64,000 nt of DNA, from positions 310,001 through 374,000 of the forward strand of contig HG738136.1 in the NCBI GenBank assembly GCA_000499405.2, written 5' to 3'. This document shows, piece by piece, positions 12,121-34,671 of this stretch (position 1 is the first letter of the stretch; each line of letters begins with the position of its first letter). The translations under genes and the position numbers were made by a program. Origin of the DNA: Onchocerca volvulus. Its lineage: Eukaryota; Nematoda; Chromadorea; Rhabditida; Onchocercidae. The notes beneath the pieces are model-generated. The model did no database searches and was not told where the DNA came from. It worked only from the letters and a program-made list of their open reading frames with translations.

Positions 12121-13060
12121 TCTGATCACTTATATATATATATATCTATGCATATGTGTCTTTTAATATGTGTATATATATGTGGGTACATGTTTATTTA
12201 TGCGTGTACATATGTGGATGTGTGTTTGTGTGGGCGTGTGAGAGTGTTTATGATTGACGGAACAGTGATTCATCGTTTATGTTACAAGCAATTATTAGAG
12301 AATATCCATGTAAATTGATCACTGCATTATTCTTCATATTACAAGAAAAAACGACGCAGCAGTAGCAACAATCCGACAATTCAGTTGAGCAGTATTCTTC
12401 TCTACGAGCGAGCGACAAAGGAAAGAATAATCCAATGGTCAATTTACTTAGAATATTCTCCAATTATCCAGTGATCAATTTACTTGGATATTCTCGAGGA
12501 TGTTTATGTATAGATGTATCTATGTGAATATATATCTATATGTGGGTGTTGTATGTTATTTATAGATGTTTGTGTGTATATGTGTGTTGTTTGCATGTGT
12601 TTGGATATATATGAATGAGCATAAATAAATAAATATGTATACATTTGAATATATATAGGTGTATATTTTGATATATAATGTGCGTAGGTGCATATGTCAA
12701 TATAAGTGAGATATATGTGAACGAACAATTTGTATGTTATAAATGTATTTACGTCTAATACACGCATGTGATGGATTATGCTGTCATGTATGTGTGCTTA
12801 TATCTATGTACGTGGTTTGCGTGTATGTTTGCGCTATATTAGATGAATTTATGTATTTCTGTGGATGTATATAAAAATGTAAATATACATATGTATGTCT
12901 TTTTGAGATAAATTTTGTTTTGCAGATATAAGTATAAATATTGATAATAATAGCGCGTGTGGGTATATTTAAGTATGTGGATGTTAATTATACGATGCTA
13001 CGGGATAAGTTTTTTATTATTATGTGAGTATAGGTAATGATAATAATGAATAGATATGTG
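12120..13060. repeat. TATG/TGTA-rich low-complexity region
   Basis: Over about 900 bases the + strand is dominated by TATG, TGTG, TATA and GTAT words, for example ATGTGTATATATATGTGGG near 12168 and repeated ATATGTG. It is a highly degenerate purine-pyrimidine alternating microsatellite, interrupted at 12285-12500 by a transposon-derived palindrome. The Tyr/Thr/His-rich minus-strand frame at 12504-12767 is an artefact. Confidence 0.75.
12285..12500. mobile_element. LTR fragments arranged head to head as an imperfect palindrome
   Basis: The right half, 12415-12500, contains AAAGAATAATCCAATGGTCA and then a second partial unit, CCAGTGATCAATTTACTTGG followed by ATATTCTC. Both match the AAGAATAA and GATATTCT blocks of the LTR family seen at 3.7, 34.5 and 38.6 kb. 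The left half, 12285-12345, is the same block on the minus strand: its reverse complement reads AAGAATAATGCAGTGATCAA and continues to GGATATTCTCTAATAATTGC. The two halves are separated by about 70 bases. Confidence 0.5.
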
Positions 13061-16000
13061 GATAGAACTTAGGATGATGTGGTGATGGAGAATGAAGCGT
13101 AGGAATAAACGAGCAACTCTAATTATTATATATCTTATTCTGGATGATACGAACATATCTATTTGAGAAATATATACGCTTTAGGAAAGCTGCGAGTAAT
13201 TATTGCTAAATCCATTAATGAATCATCTCATGAATGATTTTAGAAATTTATATAACAAACTTATAAAACGACAGAAATTTATTTAAATCAAACAGTATTT
13301 TAAGATTAATTGTATGATCTGATCTTCATGAAAATCTATAAGTAAAAGAAAATTGTACAATGCATTATCATCGATGTTTATTACACAATTTTCATATATC
13401 ATGCATTCAGAGTGTTATCTTAGAATTGTAAAAAAAAAAAAAGGAAAAATAAAGAATTTAAAATCACAAATTTCTAATATTTGCTTTTTTTTTTTTTTTT
13501 ATTTGTATCCAATTTTTGTGATTGCTTTTTTTCTTTGCTTACATATTAAAAATTTGATAAAATATTGAATTTCTAAAAATTTTGTTTAGAAAAATGATCG
13601 AATAGGAAAAAAGGATGACTTTGCAAATAATTTGCTAAATGAATAATAAATGAAAAAGAGATTAAACAAAAAGGATGAAATATCGAAATGATTAGAATAT
13701 AATAACCATCGTTATCATCTTTGTATTTTTATTTTCCTTTTTTCGTTTTATTGGCATTATTTAGTTATTTCAAATTGTTTGGCATTTTCTTCATCACCCA
13801 AAATCTCAAATTGAATTGTAATTGAAATGAATGAATTAATAATACGGCAATGATTTTTTTTAGCAGCCATTTTCTACATTTATTTTTTTCTTCCAATTAA
13901 TTATCATTATTTTCCATTCGGAAATTTTATCATTTCAATCATTTATTTCAATGATTTGTAGAAAATTAAAGCAGCATTGTCATATAATATTTCGATTTTT
14001 ACTGTTCGAATATTAATTGTCAAATATTCTCATCCCAGAATATCAATTATCAATTGTTATTGCTTCGGAATATTAATTAGTAAACATTATTGCTTCAGAA
14101 TAACAACTGTTCACTATAAATAATGCAAAAGCACTCATAACTTTTGCATGAATTATAAAAATTTCTTAAATGCGTAATCAATGGGATGTTTATTCTTTTT
14201 TTTTTCTTTTTAAATAATAAACTAATGTTTAAAATTTAGGCACTGTGAAAAGTAAATCATCGTAATGAAAACGAATTTGCGTCATATATATTTGCACACT
14301 TTCGTATTTGTTTTTTACTTTTTCATCTTGTCAAAAAAAACATTCACTTGTATTTCCATGTTTTCCACGAACATAATATGATAGAATTAATTTTAAGTCA
14401 TAATAAAATGATATGATGACATCTTATCTTGCTTTTCTTATATGCATGTATTTTTTTTTTTTTTTTTTAATGCATAGGTGTACAAGAATATCATTTGTAT
14501 TAATAAATTCGCAAAAATAAGAAATAGAAAAAGAACAAAAGAATGAATAATACATATTGTAAATCATCTTTGATTCTGATTTATTTGAATTTAAAGTTTC
14601 AAAACATTTTAATTTCAGTTATTTTAATTCACAAATTATGCACCATCTCTATTCCTTTCTATCATAAAACATATGTACAAGTTTATCATTTTTTTTTTTT
14701 TTTTTAAATTGAATAGCAAATATAAATGATTTGTTCTCTTGATTTGAAGAAAGATTTGTAGTAATAATAATTAATAATGATAATAATAATTATTCCATGT
14801 TAATTTTCTAAATTAATTTATGGAGAGTAATCTTCTGTCATTATTAAGTCATTTAAGTCATTTTCAATAATATTGACATTATCATCGTCATAACCTTTAT
14901 CATCATTCATCATCATTAGTTATCACCATCATTCCATTCAGCATCATCATCATCATCATTTTTATTCATCATTATCATTATCATTATCACCACAACCATA
15001 ATCATCATTACTACCCACCTTATCACCATGATTCACCATCATCTATCTAAAATTTTTAAATTTTAACAATTCGTAATCCTTTTCAGTGATGATTTCATTT
15101 TTTCTTTGTTTTTTATCTTTTCATCCAAGCATAAATTAAACGTATACCTATAAATAAAACCAAACTAACATCAAAACCAAAAAAAAAATAAACAAAATAA
15201 TTTTGTTGTTTGTTGTTTTTGAGTAACATTTTATACTTTCACATTTAATTCCAATCGTTAGATCGTTAATCATCAGCAAACGTTAATTCATCTTGAAACT
15301 CTGAAAACACTTCTAGTTGTCAATAATATATGATGTGAACAATAACAGCAATAGCAAACAATTAAATCACAATTAGATTAAAACACTTTAATCATTAATT
15401 TTAATGAGAGCTTTTAATTTTGCCATTATTAATTACTTATTTATTGCTATTACTTTTATTCAATGTTTGCTGTCATTTCATTAATGGAAATCAATAGTTT
15501 AATGCCATTTAATTCTAGAAAATAAATAATGAGTTCTATTTTTTATTCCAATTATTTTCTTCTGCAAATTAAGATTTCAAGACTTTAATTTAAAAATTTT
15601 TGCAATTTCAGTCTTAAAATTTCAAATAAAATATAAATCGATTTTTTAATTTCTTGCTATTAATTACTCATTTACTTTCTTCTCACTATTATAGCATCTA
15701 TTCAATGCAATTTTATTTGCTATCATTTTATTAATGCATGTGAATAACAGTTTTGTTTTATTTATATTATTTCATTTCTTTTCAAATTAAAATTTCTAAA
15801 TTTTTGATCATTAAATTTTACAATATCACACCTGGATTTTGATTAAAATGTAATTTTTCCGAGAGAAAATATTAATCAAAATTTGATATTACCTATAGCA
15901 TTCCTTTTATTCCCACAGTTTCTCAGCATGATTTAAATATTGTTTATTCATATATTTGTTAATGAATGTTGAAAGTTTCTGATTACCCCTGAATTAGTAT

Positions 16001-18285
16001 ACGGTAAATATTACTTTGAATACCAATATTTTAAACTAAAATATTTTGTCTCAATTGCTATTTCTTTTTTACTTTTGTTTATTTTCTTTATAAGAAAAAA
16101 AAGAACTAACTGTTTGACTATGGCATACTTTTTTGTATTCTTTTCTCTTGTTTTCAAGAAGAAAATGGAAAAATTCAGAGGAGGAAAACGGAATTTTAAT
16201 TTTCACATTTACTCGAATACAAGCCATTCACGGGAATACTTTTTTCCATAAATTGTTCATATTAATTTTCAAATTTCATGTCTTAACTTTCCTATTCTCG
16301 TATTCTAATTTTCATAATGACTAAAATAACGGGATAGGAATTTATTGTCAGTAGTTTAATTTAAATATGTATGTATGTGGTTGTATATATTGGAAACGAG
16401 ATCATGCATAATAAATCTTAAGTTCTTTATTAGTATTTTCATTTTGCCTTTTCTGCAAAATTGAAAGAAATTTGTTTAATTTTTTCTTAAAATTGTAAAA
16501 TTTTTTTTCTTTTTCTTTCCTTTTTTTTTTTGATTGAAAAAACTTTCACAAATTTTATAATTCTTATGCAATATGTAACAAATTTTTTCTTATATTAGAT
16601 ATCTAGATGATATATGATAAGAGATAAATTATAAATCTCCGTTACATGCTAATATAATGATACGTAATTTGTGTTGAATGATTATTTAGTTACATGCGAC
16701 ATTTTTACGATAAATTATTATTTTCTGAATTTGTTGTATTGAAATTTGACATGCTCTTGGTGTTAATATCCGAAAAATTGAAGTTTTTCTTTTTTCTTTT
16801 TTCGTTTTTCTCTTATAATCACTTATACATTGTGAAAAATTAGACAATAATGAAGCTTAGAATTTCATTAGTTTTCTAATTTTTGCCTCCTTTTCAGTCA
16901 AGCTTACACATAATGAGAGAAAAAAAAGGATATGCTCAAATTGGGGGTGCAATACAATTAATTTGTTTTAGTTGGAACATTTTTGAAAAAAATATTTTCG
17001 CCAGTTCCCAATTTATGATCCGAATTAGCTTTATCATCGAAAAATCAATTATTCATCTACTATCATTCAATTTCTTTATTTCCCATCAAAATTAATTGTT
17101 TCCTGTGAGCATTAATAAAAGAATCATAAAATGATATATTTAATTTACAAATTTTCCTTCATCATTCCTGAAAAATGATTGTAATTGAAGGAATTATGTA
17201 ATAAAATTATTGGATGAAATTCATCACTGAATTGAAATCGAATTTTTTTTAGTTCCTAGAATCAGTTAAAAGGATTAAACACCCTAAATATATTTTTTAA
17301 TTAAAATATATATTTTAAATTTTCTTTTCCAACAAAATAAATAGTTTTTTTATTAAAATAGTAAACATTTATAAAATAAATATTTTATCATTCTTTGGAA
17401 AAATAATATATTTACATTGCAATAATTTTCTAGCAAATTAATAAATAAAAAGAAATGGAAGGGATCAAAATTTGCCACGGAAAATATCAGAATTTAATTT
17501 CCATCATTCATCGATCAAAAATCAAAAATTAATTTAATGGCATTTTCTGGAATTCATTATCTGTTTCTTTCAAAAATTACCGGAAATTAAATTAATAATT
17601 GCTCATTTTATTATAATGCATTTTTCTATTTTTTGTTTAAACTTATCAAAATTTGATTAAATTTCATTTTTGTCGAATTATCTATAAAATCAAATTAGTT
17701 TACATTCATATTTAAGATTCATCATCATTTCGATCCATTATTACCTATAATTTCCTACAACACTAATAATCTTAGTTTTCCATTTCATCAATTTTCATGC
17801 ACTTTTCCTTCTTTTTAAATCATTTCCATTTCTCCAAATAAACTTTATCCATTTTCATTTCATATTCATTCCCTTTTTCCCATTTCTTTCTCTCTCTTTT
17901 TTCTTTTTTCTCTTTTTTTTTTCATTTTTTAAGTTTTTTTAGTTTTTATTTTATTCTTCTTTGGTCATTTCAAATTTCATTGCTTTTAAACATTTTCTTG
18001 TTCTGTCCAATTGATGAAATATAAATAACAAGAAAAAAAATGTTTATTATGCTTCCTGCCAAGAAATTCGGTAATCAGTCATCCTGTTTATCCCATATGA
18101 TCACACAATATGTCAAAATATGTTATTGAAATCTTAAAGTTTTAAATTGAGAAACAAATGAAGAAGCAAACAAGAAAGCAAAAAAAACGAGAGAAAAAAG
18201 ATGTTTTGTTTCATATTTTAGAACAAGTGTAATCTAACTGCAACAATTTATAAATTATGTCAAACATTAAAAATTATTCAACCCT
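13060..18285. other. AT-rich intergenic stretch with minor repeats
   Basis: No gene is visible. At 14005-14110 a unit of about 35 bases containing GAATATTAATT...ATTGCTTC recurs three times in diverged form. At 14880-15040 there are clustered ATC/CATCAT triplets. Several poly-T runs (13482-13500, 14451-14468, 14690-14705) also occur. Confidence 0.55.
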
Positions 18286-18289
18286 TAGT

Positions 18290-18540
18290 TAAATTAGGTC
18301 ATATATCTAAAACGTTTGAGCCTTGATAGTTTATAACTTATGCTTATTATCATTAAGCATTCAATTTGCCTTAGATTTGATCTATTTAAGCAATATCCGA
18401 ACTTTAATAATTCATAACTTGTGCTTATTACTAAAAAATATGAAACGAAATTCCAACTGATCCTAGATTTGTTTCGTCTAAAGCAATAATCGAATTTTAA
18501 TTCAGTTGATAATTTATAACTTTTGAATTATTACGAGTTA
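18290..18540 (+). repeat. Diverged tandem repeat, about 85-95 bp unit
   Basis: Three related blocks read TTTATAACTTATGCTTATTA (about 18330), TTCATAACTTGTGCTTATTA (about 18411) and TTTATAACTTTTGAATTATTA (about 18507). The second and third are preceded by similar CTTAGATTTG and CCTAGATTTG segments with a following AAGCAATA. These are old, diverged tandem copies with no coding potential. Confidence 0.5.
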
Positions 18541-19194
18541 TTTCATACTGAATATTTTCGAATGCTATTACCTTCATATACCTTTGTTAAAACATTCGTT
18601 TTTTTTTTTTTTTTAATGAATCATTTTTTATTCTCCATAGAACTTCCGAAGAATTATTTAAAATTTATTCCAATTCACTTTTTTTCTCATCCAAAAAGTT
18701 TTTGACCATTAAACAAAACTCCAGCCAAATTCTCTCGCTTCTAAGTCATATTATATGTATTTAGTGGTGGAGCAATGAATAGTGTAATTTTGAATGCGAA
18801 AATAAATATATTGGCACATATTTCATTGACAACAAATAAAATATTACAAATTTGAACTAATCTAATCGATTGAAACTGGCCTAACAAGAGGAAGAGCAAA
18901 GAGGCTAAAATGATTTGTAAAAGAAGGATTTTCATCTTTTCTTCTTCCTTCTCTCCTTCATCAACTCTTTTCTCTTAAATATTGATAGTAGTAATCTCAT
19001 TTAAAACATTTTCGCAAATGCATTATTTGTTCATTATAAAAATCGAAGTTTTGAAGTGAGCTATTTCGGGATTCTTATTTCATGCCAAATAGAAGGATAG
19101 GAATGGGAAATATTCATGTAGCATGTCAAAATATTCAAAGAAATTACTAATAATCAAAGGTATGAGAATTATTTTATAATAATTTGTTCTTTCT

Positions 19195-19600
19195 GGATTA
19201 CTGTAGTTATTAAATTTTAATATATTATCGATAAATATATGTTAAATATGATTATAATAATAATGATTAAATTGAAAACTCATCGATAATCAATGATATA
19301 AGATTTTTTTTTTCAAGTAAGATAATTTTGTGGATTAGTACAGAATATCGAATTTTGATATTTTATTGTTAATATATGCCAAATACACTGTGTTAGAAAT
19401 AATAATAAAAATAATAATGATAATGATGGTAATTAAGCTGAGAAGTCATTAATAATCAAATACATGCTTATAAGACTTATTTTTTGAAGTGAAATAATTT
19501 TATGGATTACCGTAGTACACCCGATTTTAATATATTATCGTAAATATTTATAAGGAAGCTATGGTTGATAATGATAATGATTGAGATATTTGTGATGCCA
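19195..19600 (+). repeat. Three diverged tandem units of about 140-170 bp
   Basis: Units begin at 19195 (GGATTACTGTAG), 19332 (GGATTAGTACAG) and 19504 (GGATTACCGTAG). Each continues with a TTTTAATATATTATCG-like block, an ATATGTTAAAT/ATATGCCAAAT block, a run of AATAATGAT triplets, and (in the first two) a CTCATCGATAATCAA / GTCATTAATAATCAA block followed by an AAG(T)AATAATTTT end. The spacing is about 137 and 172 bases. Confidence 0.6.
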
Positions 19601-19619
19601 GTAACGAAATTAGTTAAAC

Positions 19620-20316
19620 AGATCAATCATCAGTGATATTTATCATGATAATAAATTTACTTGAAAATGTTTAATCAATTATTAAGTTAAACTTGTATAT
19701 CTTTTCAAATATATTTATGACTAATATTGCTTGGGAAAATATTCATTAGTTTTTCTAATATTTAGAAAGATTTGATGATATTTCAATTTCTTATAATAAT
19801 TATTAAATATTTCATAATGCAATTTGGTTTAAAGTATCAAAGCAAATTCTAATAGCATAGTAAATTTTGTTTTTATCATTTTTGTATTGTAATCCAATTT
19901 GATAATATAATACTTGAAATAAGTTATTGAAATGATATTGGGAATATACTGTAGAATTTTTTAGAATAAGTTTATGAAAATGAAATTGTTGCATTATATA
20001 TGAAATAGTTTAAGCAATTATTAGCTACAAATAGAATTAGCTGCATGATAATCTCAAGCGGAATTAATGAATTTTTGAACGAATAATGTTGGTTGAATTT
20101 TTTTCAGAGAATTTTAAATATTATTGCAAGGGATATTAAGCATAGCTATTTGTTAGAAAACAGATCAGGCATGACTAATCAACAAGTTTCGAAAATGATC
20201 AATCTGCCAAATTACTTATGAGAAAGGCTAAACAAGTTATTCTATTATAAAGCATAACCTATACTGATATTTTGTAGATGTTTAGCAATTATCTGAAATG
20301 AAAAACTTCGCTTCAG

Positions 20317-20358
<42 letters not shown>

Positions 20359-23300
20359 TCTTATTACGTTTAATTCATCAGAAAATAAAAGTTATTGGAA
20401 GAATTGTGAATAAATTTTGAATAAAAAAATGCAAATATTTTTAAATTTTTATTTCTGTAATCTTAGTTTTTGTGATCTTTATTTCTTTTTCTAATATTCA
20501 TTTTTTTATTTTTTTTTTCAATTTTCTTTTTTTGCTTCTTCTTCTTTGACTCATTTTTCCCTTTTAATTTTCTTCACCAAATTTATTTTTTCTTATATTA
20601 TGTATTCATTGAATTTTTTAATTTATTAATTCCTTTGCTTTTATATTATTGCATAATAAAAGCTTTAAATTTATTTTTTTTTTTTTTTTATTGCGATAAC
20701 GATATTTTTACTTATCTAAAAGTTTTGTTTCTGTAGTTGTTTATCTTAAACGATTTTATTACAATAAAAATTTCATTTTATTTTATTTTTTTTATTCTCT
20801 TTGGCATTTTTGATCAATAATTAGCGCTTATTTGTGTAACATAACTTTAATTATTTTACATCGATATGACAATTGATCAGACATTTCACTTATCTTAGAA
20901 ATTGTATTTTACAAATTTCGGAACAACTCCTTTATTTTTTGCAAATTTAATTCCATTATTATTGCATTTTTTCATTTCAGCACACAATTCTGGGGAGGAC
21001 AAATAATATTATTGTTGGGTTATTTAATTAGCAAACAGCAAAAGCTGACATCGACAATTTAGTCGAAATTGTGCATTAAAAGTTGAAAAAGAATCGATCA
21101 ACTATTTGCTAATTATATAATAAATACGAAAATTACTACTGCAAGTGTTATTCACATTTCTTCATTTTCTTAATTGCATCGCAAACAAATAAAAATTTGA
21201 GCTTATTTTCCTGTGATTAACTTTCATCTTCGTTTATTTTTTTGGTCAACAAATAATTTGAATTATTGGAGAAGAAGAAAAGAAAACGAGTGAATCAAAG
21301 AGCAATAAATTATTCACGTATCAGCATCAGCTGGTAAGTTTACTTTTTTTTTTTTTCTTTTTTTTCAATAAATCATTAAAATGAAGCAATACAAGAAATT
21401 AATTTAAAAAAAAGATTAGAAATTAATTAAAAAAATAAGTCAAATATTTACAACGAAGAAAAGGAAAAACAATATAAATAATCATCAGTTAAGAGAGTAT
21501 GAACAAATATTTGCTTGTTAATTAAGAAAATATTTAAACAATTTTTTGGATTAATAAAATTAATAAAAAAAGAAATGTCAACTAATTTTAATATTTGAAA
21601 ATCAATATTTTTTTAATTTTCAATTATTATTAATAATAGAAAAGTGAATTTTCAATTACTATTCACTAAAATCGAATGGGAAATTTTATTATCAATAAAC
21701 TCTGCAATTTTCATCTTATATTAATTAATTTTAATTCTCATTAATTAAACGCTATTCACACGACAAATTCTAGAAAAATATCAATAATAGTAATATTCTT
21801 AAATGATAAAAGTGATAATTACAATGATATTAATGATAACAATAATAATATGCTTTAGAATGGATAACTTCTTTTAATCCAAGCTATTTATTTTTGGCAT
21901 TTTATATCATTATCTCAACTTTAAAATGACGAAAAATTCAGAATTAATTTTCTAATAATTTTATTTCCAAATTAAGTGCGTTCAAACTTTTCAAATAATC
22001 TGAATTGATATAATTTGTAAAATGTTTTAAAAAATTTGATTCCTTAATGTTTCGTTCCAAATAATCAAATTATTTATTTTATAATTATCATTTCTTATAT
22101 TTTATTCATACTTATACTTTCCTATTTCATTACATCACTTTTTAGCATTAACTTAAAATATTTATTTTGAGCTTTTTTTTTTGTTCAAAAAAAAACTCAT
22201 CCATTTTTCTGTAAAATTTTACGAGAAAAGAAAAGCGCACAAATGAGATATCTTAGGAATTTTTCTAATGGTGCAATAGATTTCTCTTCCTTAAAAAAAG
22301 AAAAAAAAATGGATAAATGCTTCTCTCAATGTTAGCCTAAGCCTAGTTTCGAGTCCAATTTATGTTTCCAAAGGGGCTGTAATAAATAAAGTCCCTATTC
22401 AATTTATGATTTCCAGAGAGGTATGAATAACGTCATCTTTCATATGCGATATTTTACAATTTCGATTGGAAAACAAAAGAGAAAAATAAATTAAAGTTTT
22501 ATGTTTATTTTTTAAAGCAAAAAGCTTTTTGGGAAAAAAAATTATCCTTAAAAATCTCTTAAGATGATAATAACAAATTACAGTAACGAAAGAAAGTAGG
22601 AAGAAAATTGAAGAAAATTTAGATCGAAATTTCAAAAACAAAAGTTTTTTTTTTTTAAACAAGTAACTTTTGTTTTAAGAAAATCTTGAGTGAATATTTT
22701 TTTCTTTTGAAAGCAACTTCCAGCAAATGTTTTCTGATCCACTACTTATTGATTTTTCCCAAACTTTCTATATGATGAGATTTTTTTTGGAAATTTTAGT
22801 TTGTTTCGAAATGGCCACTCATATATTTATGAATTATGAAATTTTTTAAATTTGAGATACTTGTAATCTTTAATTGAATATTTTAGTGTACTTAAAGCAA
22901 TCCATGTATTAATGAATTAAAATTGGAAGAAAGCAAGAAACAAGAAATACTTTTGGAACGAATTGTAAACAAATTATAAATAATATTCCGTAATATTCTT
23001 TATTTTACTTTTTAATTTGTTTTTGATGTGTTATTTATTAATTTAATGATTACCCAAAACTATTTGATTGACTAATATGTCCCATATTAATCCAATAATG
23101 ATTAGGCACAATGAAATATTACAAAAGATGACCAAAAAAGAAAATTGATAATTTCAAAATGATCATTAAAATGTAACAAATATATTAAAATTTATGAATT
23201 TAAATGATGGAAAAATATTGGAATATAAAAATCAAAATAAGAAATTCATTCTTAACATATATATAATTTACAAAATGCTTAACATTGACATCATCTCGAA

Positions 23301-23680
23301 CTTAATGATGTTTTTTTCAAACCTTAATTACATTTTTAGGAACAATTTAAAAAAAAAAAAGAAAAATGATCAATTTTTTTTTTTTTTTTAAGGCTGTCTT
23401 GTCGCTGTTGATAGAATATATCCATTATAGGTTTCTCAATTTTATCATCCATTTCCTAATTTTATTTAAAGGCAAACGAAAGGATAAATATATAAAATAC
23501 TAAAAGAGATTGGATCAATATTTCGTTATTTTTACTGACAAGATTTTTATTAATTTAATTTTTTTTTCAATAAGTAACAATTTTTTCTCTCTTAATTAAA
23601 TTATTTATCGTTTTTTCTTATATATGCATATATATATGTATATGTGTTTATTAATTAATCTAATTATTATTCCTTTTTTT
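19620..23680. other. AT-rich upstream flank of goa-1
   Basis: I see no coding sequence. The stretch includes a run of 33 T at 20325-20357 and other T-rich blocks. Promoter elements and non-coding first exons of goa-1 could lie here but cannot be recognised by eye. Confidence 0.5.
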
Positions 23681-23759
23681 TTGAGGTGATTTAATGTAAA
23701 AAGGAAGAAAAAGTGTGAAAAAGAAGATTGTGCTCGAGTAAGTAATTTCTATCGCAACA

Positions 23760-31843
<8,084 letters not shown>

Positions 31844-34106
31844 AAATGTGACAAATATTCTCTTTTTTTTTTTTTTTCAAAAAAATCGATTTTCAAACTG
31901 CGACAAACACAATTTTCTTTTTTGACTTCATGCTTTGTATATCAAATTACGTGCATCAGTTGTTCTTCGTTCCATTCTTTCCTTTTCAAGTTTCCATGGC
32001 TGATATTGTCTCACTTATGAACAGTTTATTATGACAATATTTCAGAATAATATATTATGACAATATTTCAAACATTTGGTGAAAATGAAACAAGAAATGC
32101 TTTTTCAAATTTGCATTTCAAAAATTTAAAACAAAAAGAAGAGATTTATGAAAAAGAATTCTTCATTTTTAAAACAGATTTTACAAATTGCTTCATTTTG
32201 AACTTCAAAATTTTTGAAGTTTAAAGTGAAACCTTGATCATTCATTTTTTCTTGTTATTCTCTGCATCATATGAAATATAAATCCGGATAGTTTCCAAAT
32301 TGGAAATAAGATATGTTAACTATTTCTTGACTATTCCCAAATATTGAATTCTCATAAATTTATAAAATCTGTCAACTTTCCATAATCAATAACATTTGTT
32401 TGGACAATCATATCTTTAGTGCAAAAAAACAAAAAAACAAAAATAAAAACAAAAAAAAAACAAGTTTTCAAGCTATTGCTTCAAAGTTTTTCTTTTTTAA
32501 CATAATTCTAGCTTTATAATAATCTACTTATAATTTGTTTCTTCCCTCATCTGCGTCAAAAAAAAAAAAAATAGAAATTTGAGAATGAATTTAATAATAT
32601 ATATATTTGCGCGAAACCTTTTCACATATTTTTTAATATGAAATCAAACTTCTCCATTTTAAAAATTAAGAAATCTGATGATTTCGTTAAAAAATTATTC
32701 ATGAAATTAATAACTCCTAAAATATTGAGTTAATGCTAAATACGAAATTGTTTTATCAGTTAATTATTTCATTCTTTTGTGATAAATTACAAATGAATTT
32801 GACGGCATTCTGTTTCTTTATCTTTCTCTCTCACAAAAAAAAAAAAATAATTTCTTTCTGAAATAACTAATTTATGCATCTTTCAAGACTTTGTCACATT
32901 GTTAGTATTTGCATTTTTTAGTTTTGTATGATTAAAATGATAATAGTAATAATGATAATAGTGGTGATGATTACAATAATCATAATGATGAAGGCAAGAA
33001 TAATAATGATGGTGATAATTATGATATCAATAGTGATGATATTGTTGTTGACATTGGTGATACTGATACATAAATAATGTAATAATGATGATAATACCAT
33101 TAATGCATGCGTGCTTTTTTGTTTTTTCATTTTTTTTTAATTAATTAAAATTTGGTGTAAAATTAAGGTTGAAATTAAATTGATGTTTGATTTAAATGAA
33201 AATGGAATCTAATTTGAAAAACGAACATTTGAAATAACTGTAATAGCATAAATTTACGTTTTGATTTTTAGTAAAATTTGCAATTGTTTTCCTATTATTT
33301 TTCAAATTTTCTTTCTAAGATTTAAGTATCTCTCAGCATGATAGTTAAATATCTAAATCTTATAACATGCATTTCAGTAAAAGCATTAAAAAGTATTCCA
33401 TTGTAAAGTTAATAATAATTAATGCTTACGCTCAATCGATCATTCATATTATTTACAAAAAATAAAAAATTTTCCCGAATTAAGAACATCAAACTGATGC
33501 ATTTTTGGTTTTTTTCCCTTTTTTCTTTTTTCGTTTATTTGATTATCATTTAACTTTCTTATTTGTCATTCAATAAAATTTGTGATTGGTTTTTTATTAT
33601 CTTTCAAATGTTTTTGATTTTCTGTCACTTAAATATCTTCCAATATGATATTTAAAAACTTAATTTTTATGACATTTTTATTCCGTGAAAGTGTCCGTGT
33701 TATAAAACTGATATTTCAACACGCTCCTATTTCCAATTATTGTAAAGAATTGATAAAAGAACTAATTTGGCTCAAATATCATATGACATAATTAAAATAT
33801 ATTTATTTTACTGTGCTAACATTTTATAATTCTCCTGATAGCATCCTTTCAACAATTAATCAAATAATAAATAGGATAAAAAATTAGCTGAACAAATAAG
33901 AATAAAATAACAACAAACGCGATGATGAAATGGTAATATTATTCTGTAACATCATATATGTCTAACTAATTCTTACCTGTCGAGCAAATGATTCAAAAAT
34001 TACGTTGGAAAATTTTTCTATTTCAATTCTGTTGATTTAAAAAAGTAGTATTTTCATTTAATGTTATATATTTTGAAAAGATACGTTACAAATAATAATG
34101 ATGATG
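31844..34106. other. goa-1 3' flank and AT-rich spacer
   Basis: The goa-1 3' UTR must start here. A plausible AATAAA is at 32442-32447, inside an A-rich tract, so it is weak. At 32935-33105 there is a GAT/AAT trinucleotide-rich stretch, whose Ile/Thr-rich minus frame is an artefact. Nothing else is visible. Confidence 0.5.
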
Positions 34107-34671
34107 ATTCGGAAAAATCCAAAAGATATAATTAATGTAAACAAGGAATATTAAAGTCAAGAAGCGCGTAGTCTCAAATGGACTAATAAACCGGTAAACA
34201 TGTTTACTCCCAAACAATAAACAAAAGGATAAACATGTTTCCCGCCAAAACGATAAGCATGTTTACCGCCAAACGCTTTGACTAACAGATAAACAAAGCA
34301 TGATTGACCAATCATAAGGCGATATGTAGGAGATCAGGAGAAAAGAACAAGCCTCCGAAAGGATTTATAAGATTCGGATTTTGGAGCAGAATTGGTTTTC
34401 CAATGAGATTTTTGCTATGGGTTCTATAGAGCACTTCTTTCTACATCTATAGTGATCCAAGACGATCGCTGTATTGCAACAAATCGACAATCAGGGACGA
34501 TTATTCTTCTTTACTAGCAACAGAGAAAGAATAATCCTGGATCAGTTATCTTGGAAATTCTTTAATAATTGTTTGTATCATATAGGAAGAACAACTCTTC
34601 TGTCTATCAATACAATATTTTTGCTAAAAGATTCTTTCTGTCACATTAATTCAAAATTAACTTTTCTGACA
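34107..34671 (+). mobile_element. LTR-like copy A of a retrotransposon (probably BEL/Pao type)
   Basis: The copy aligns by eye over nearly its whole length with 37559-38790. Shared blocks in order: GAAAAATCCAAAAGATATAA; repeated GTAAACATGTTTACCGCCAA motifs (34189-34275); GATTCGGATTTTGGAG; a GATTATTCTT...AAGAATAATCC inverted pair; ATCAATACAATATT (polyA-signal region); and an end in TTTTCTGACA. TG...CA ends are expected of LTRs. No protein is encoded. The BEL/Pao assignment is from the general look of the LTR and is uncertain. Confidence 0.6.
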
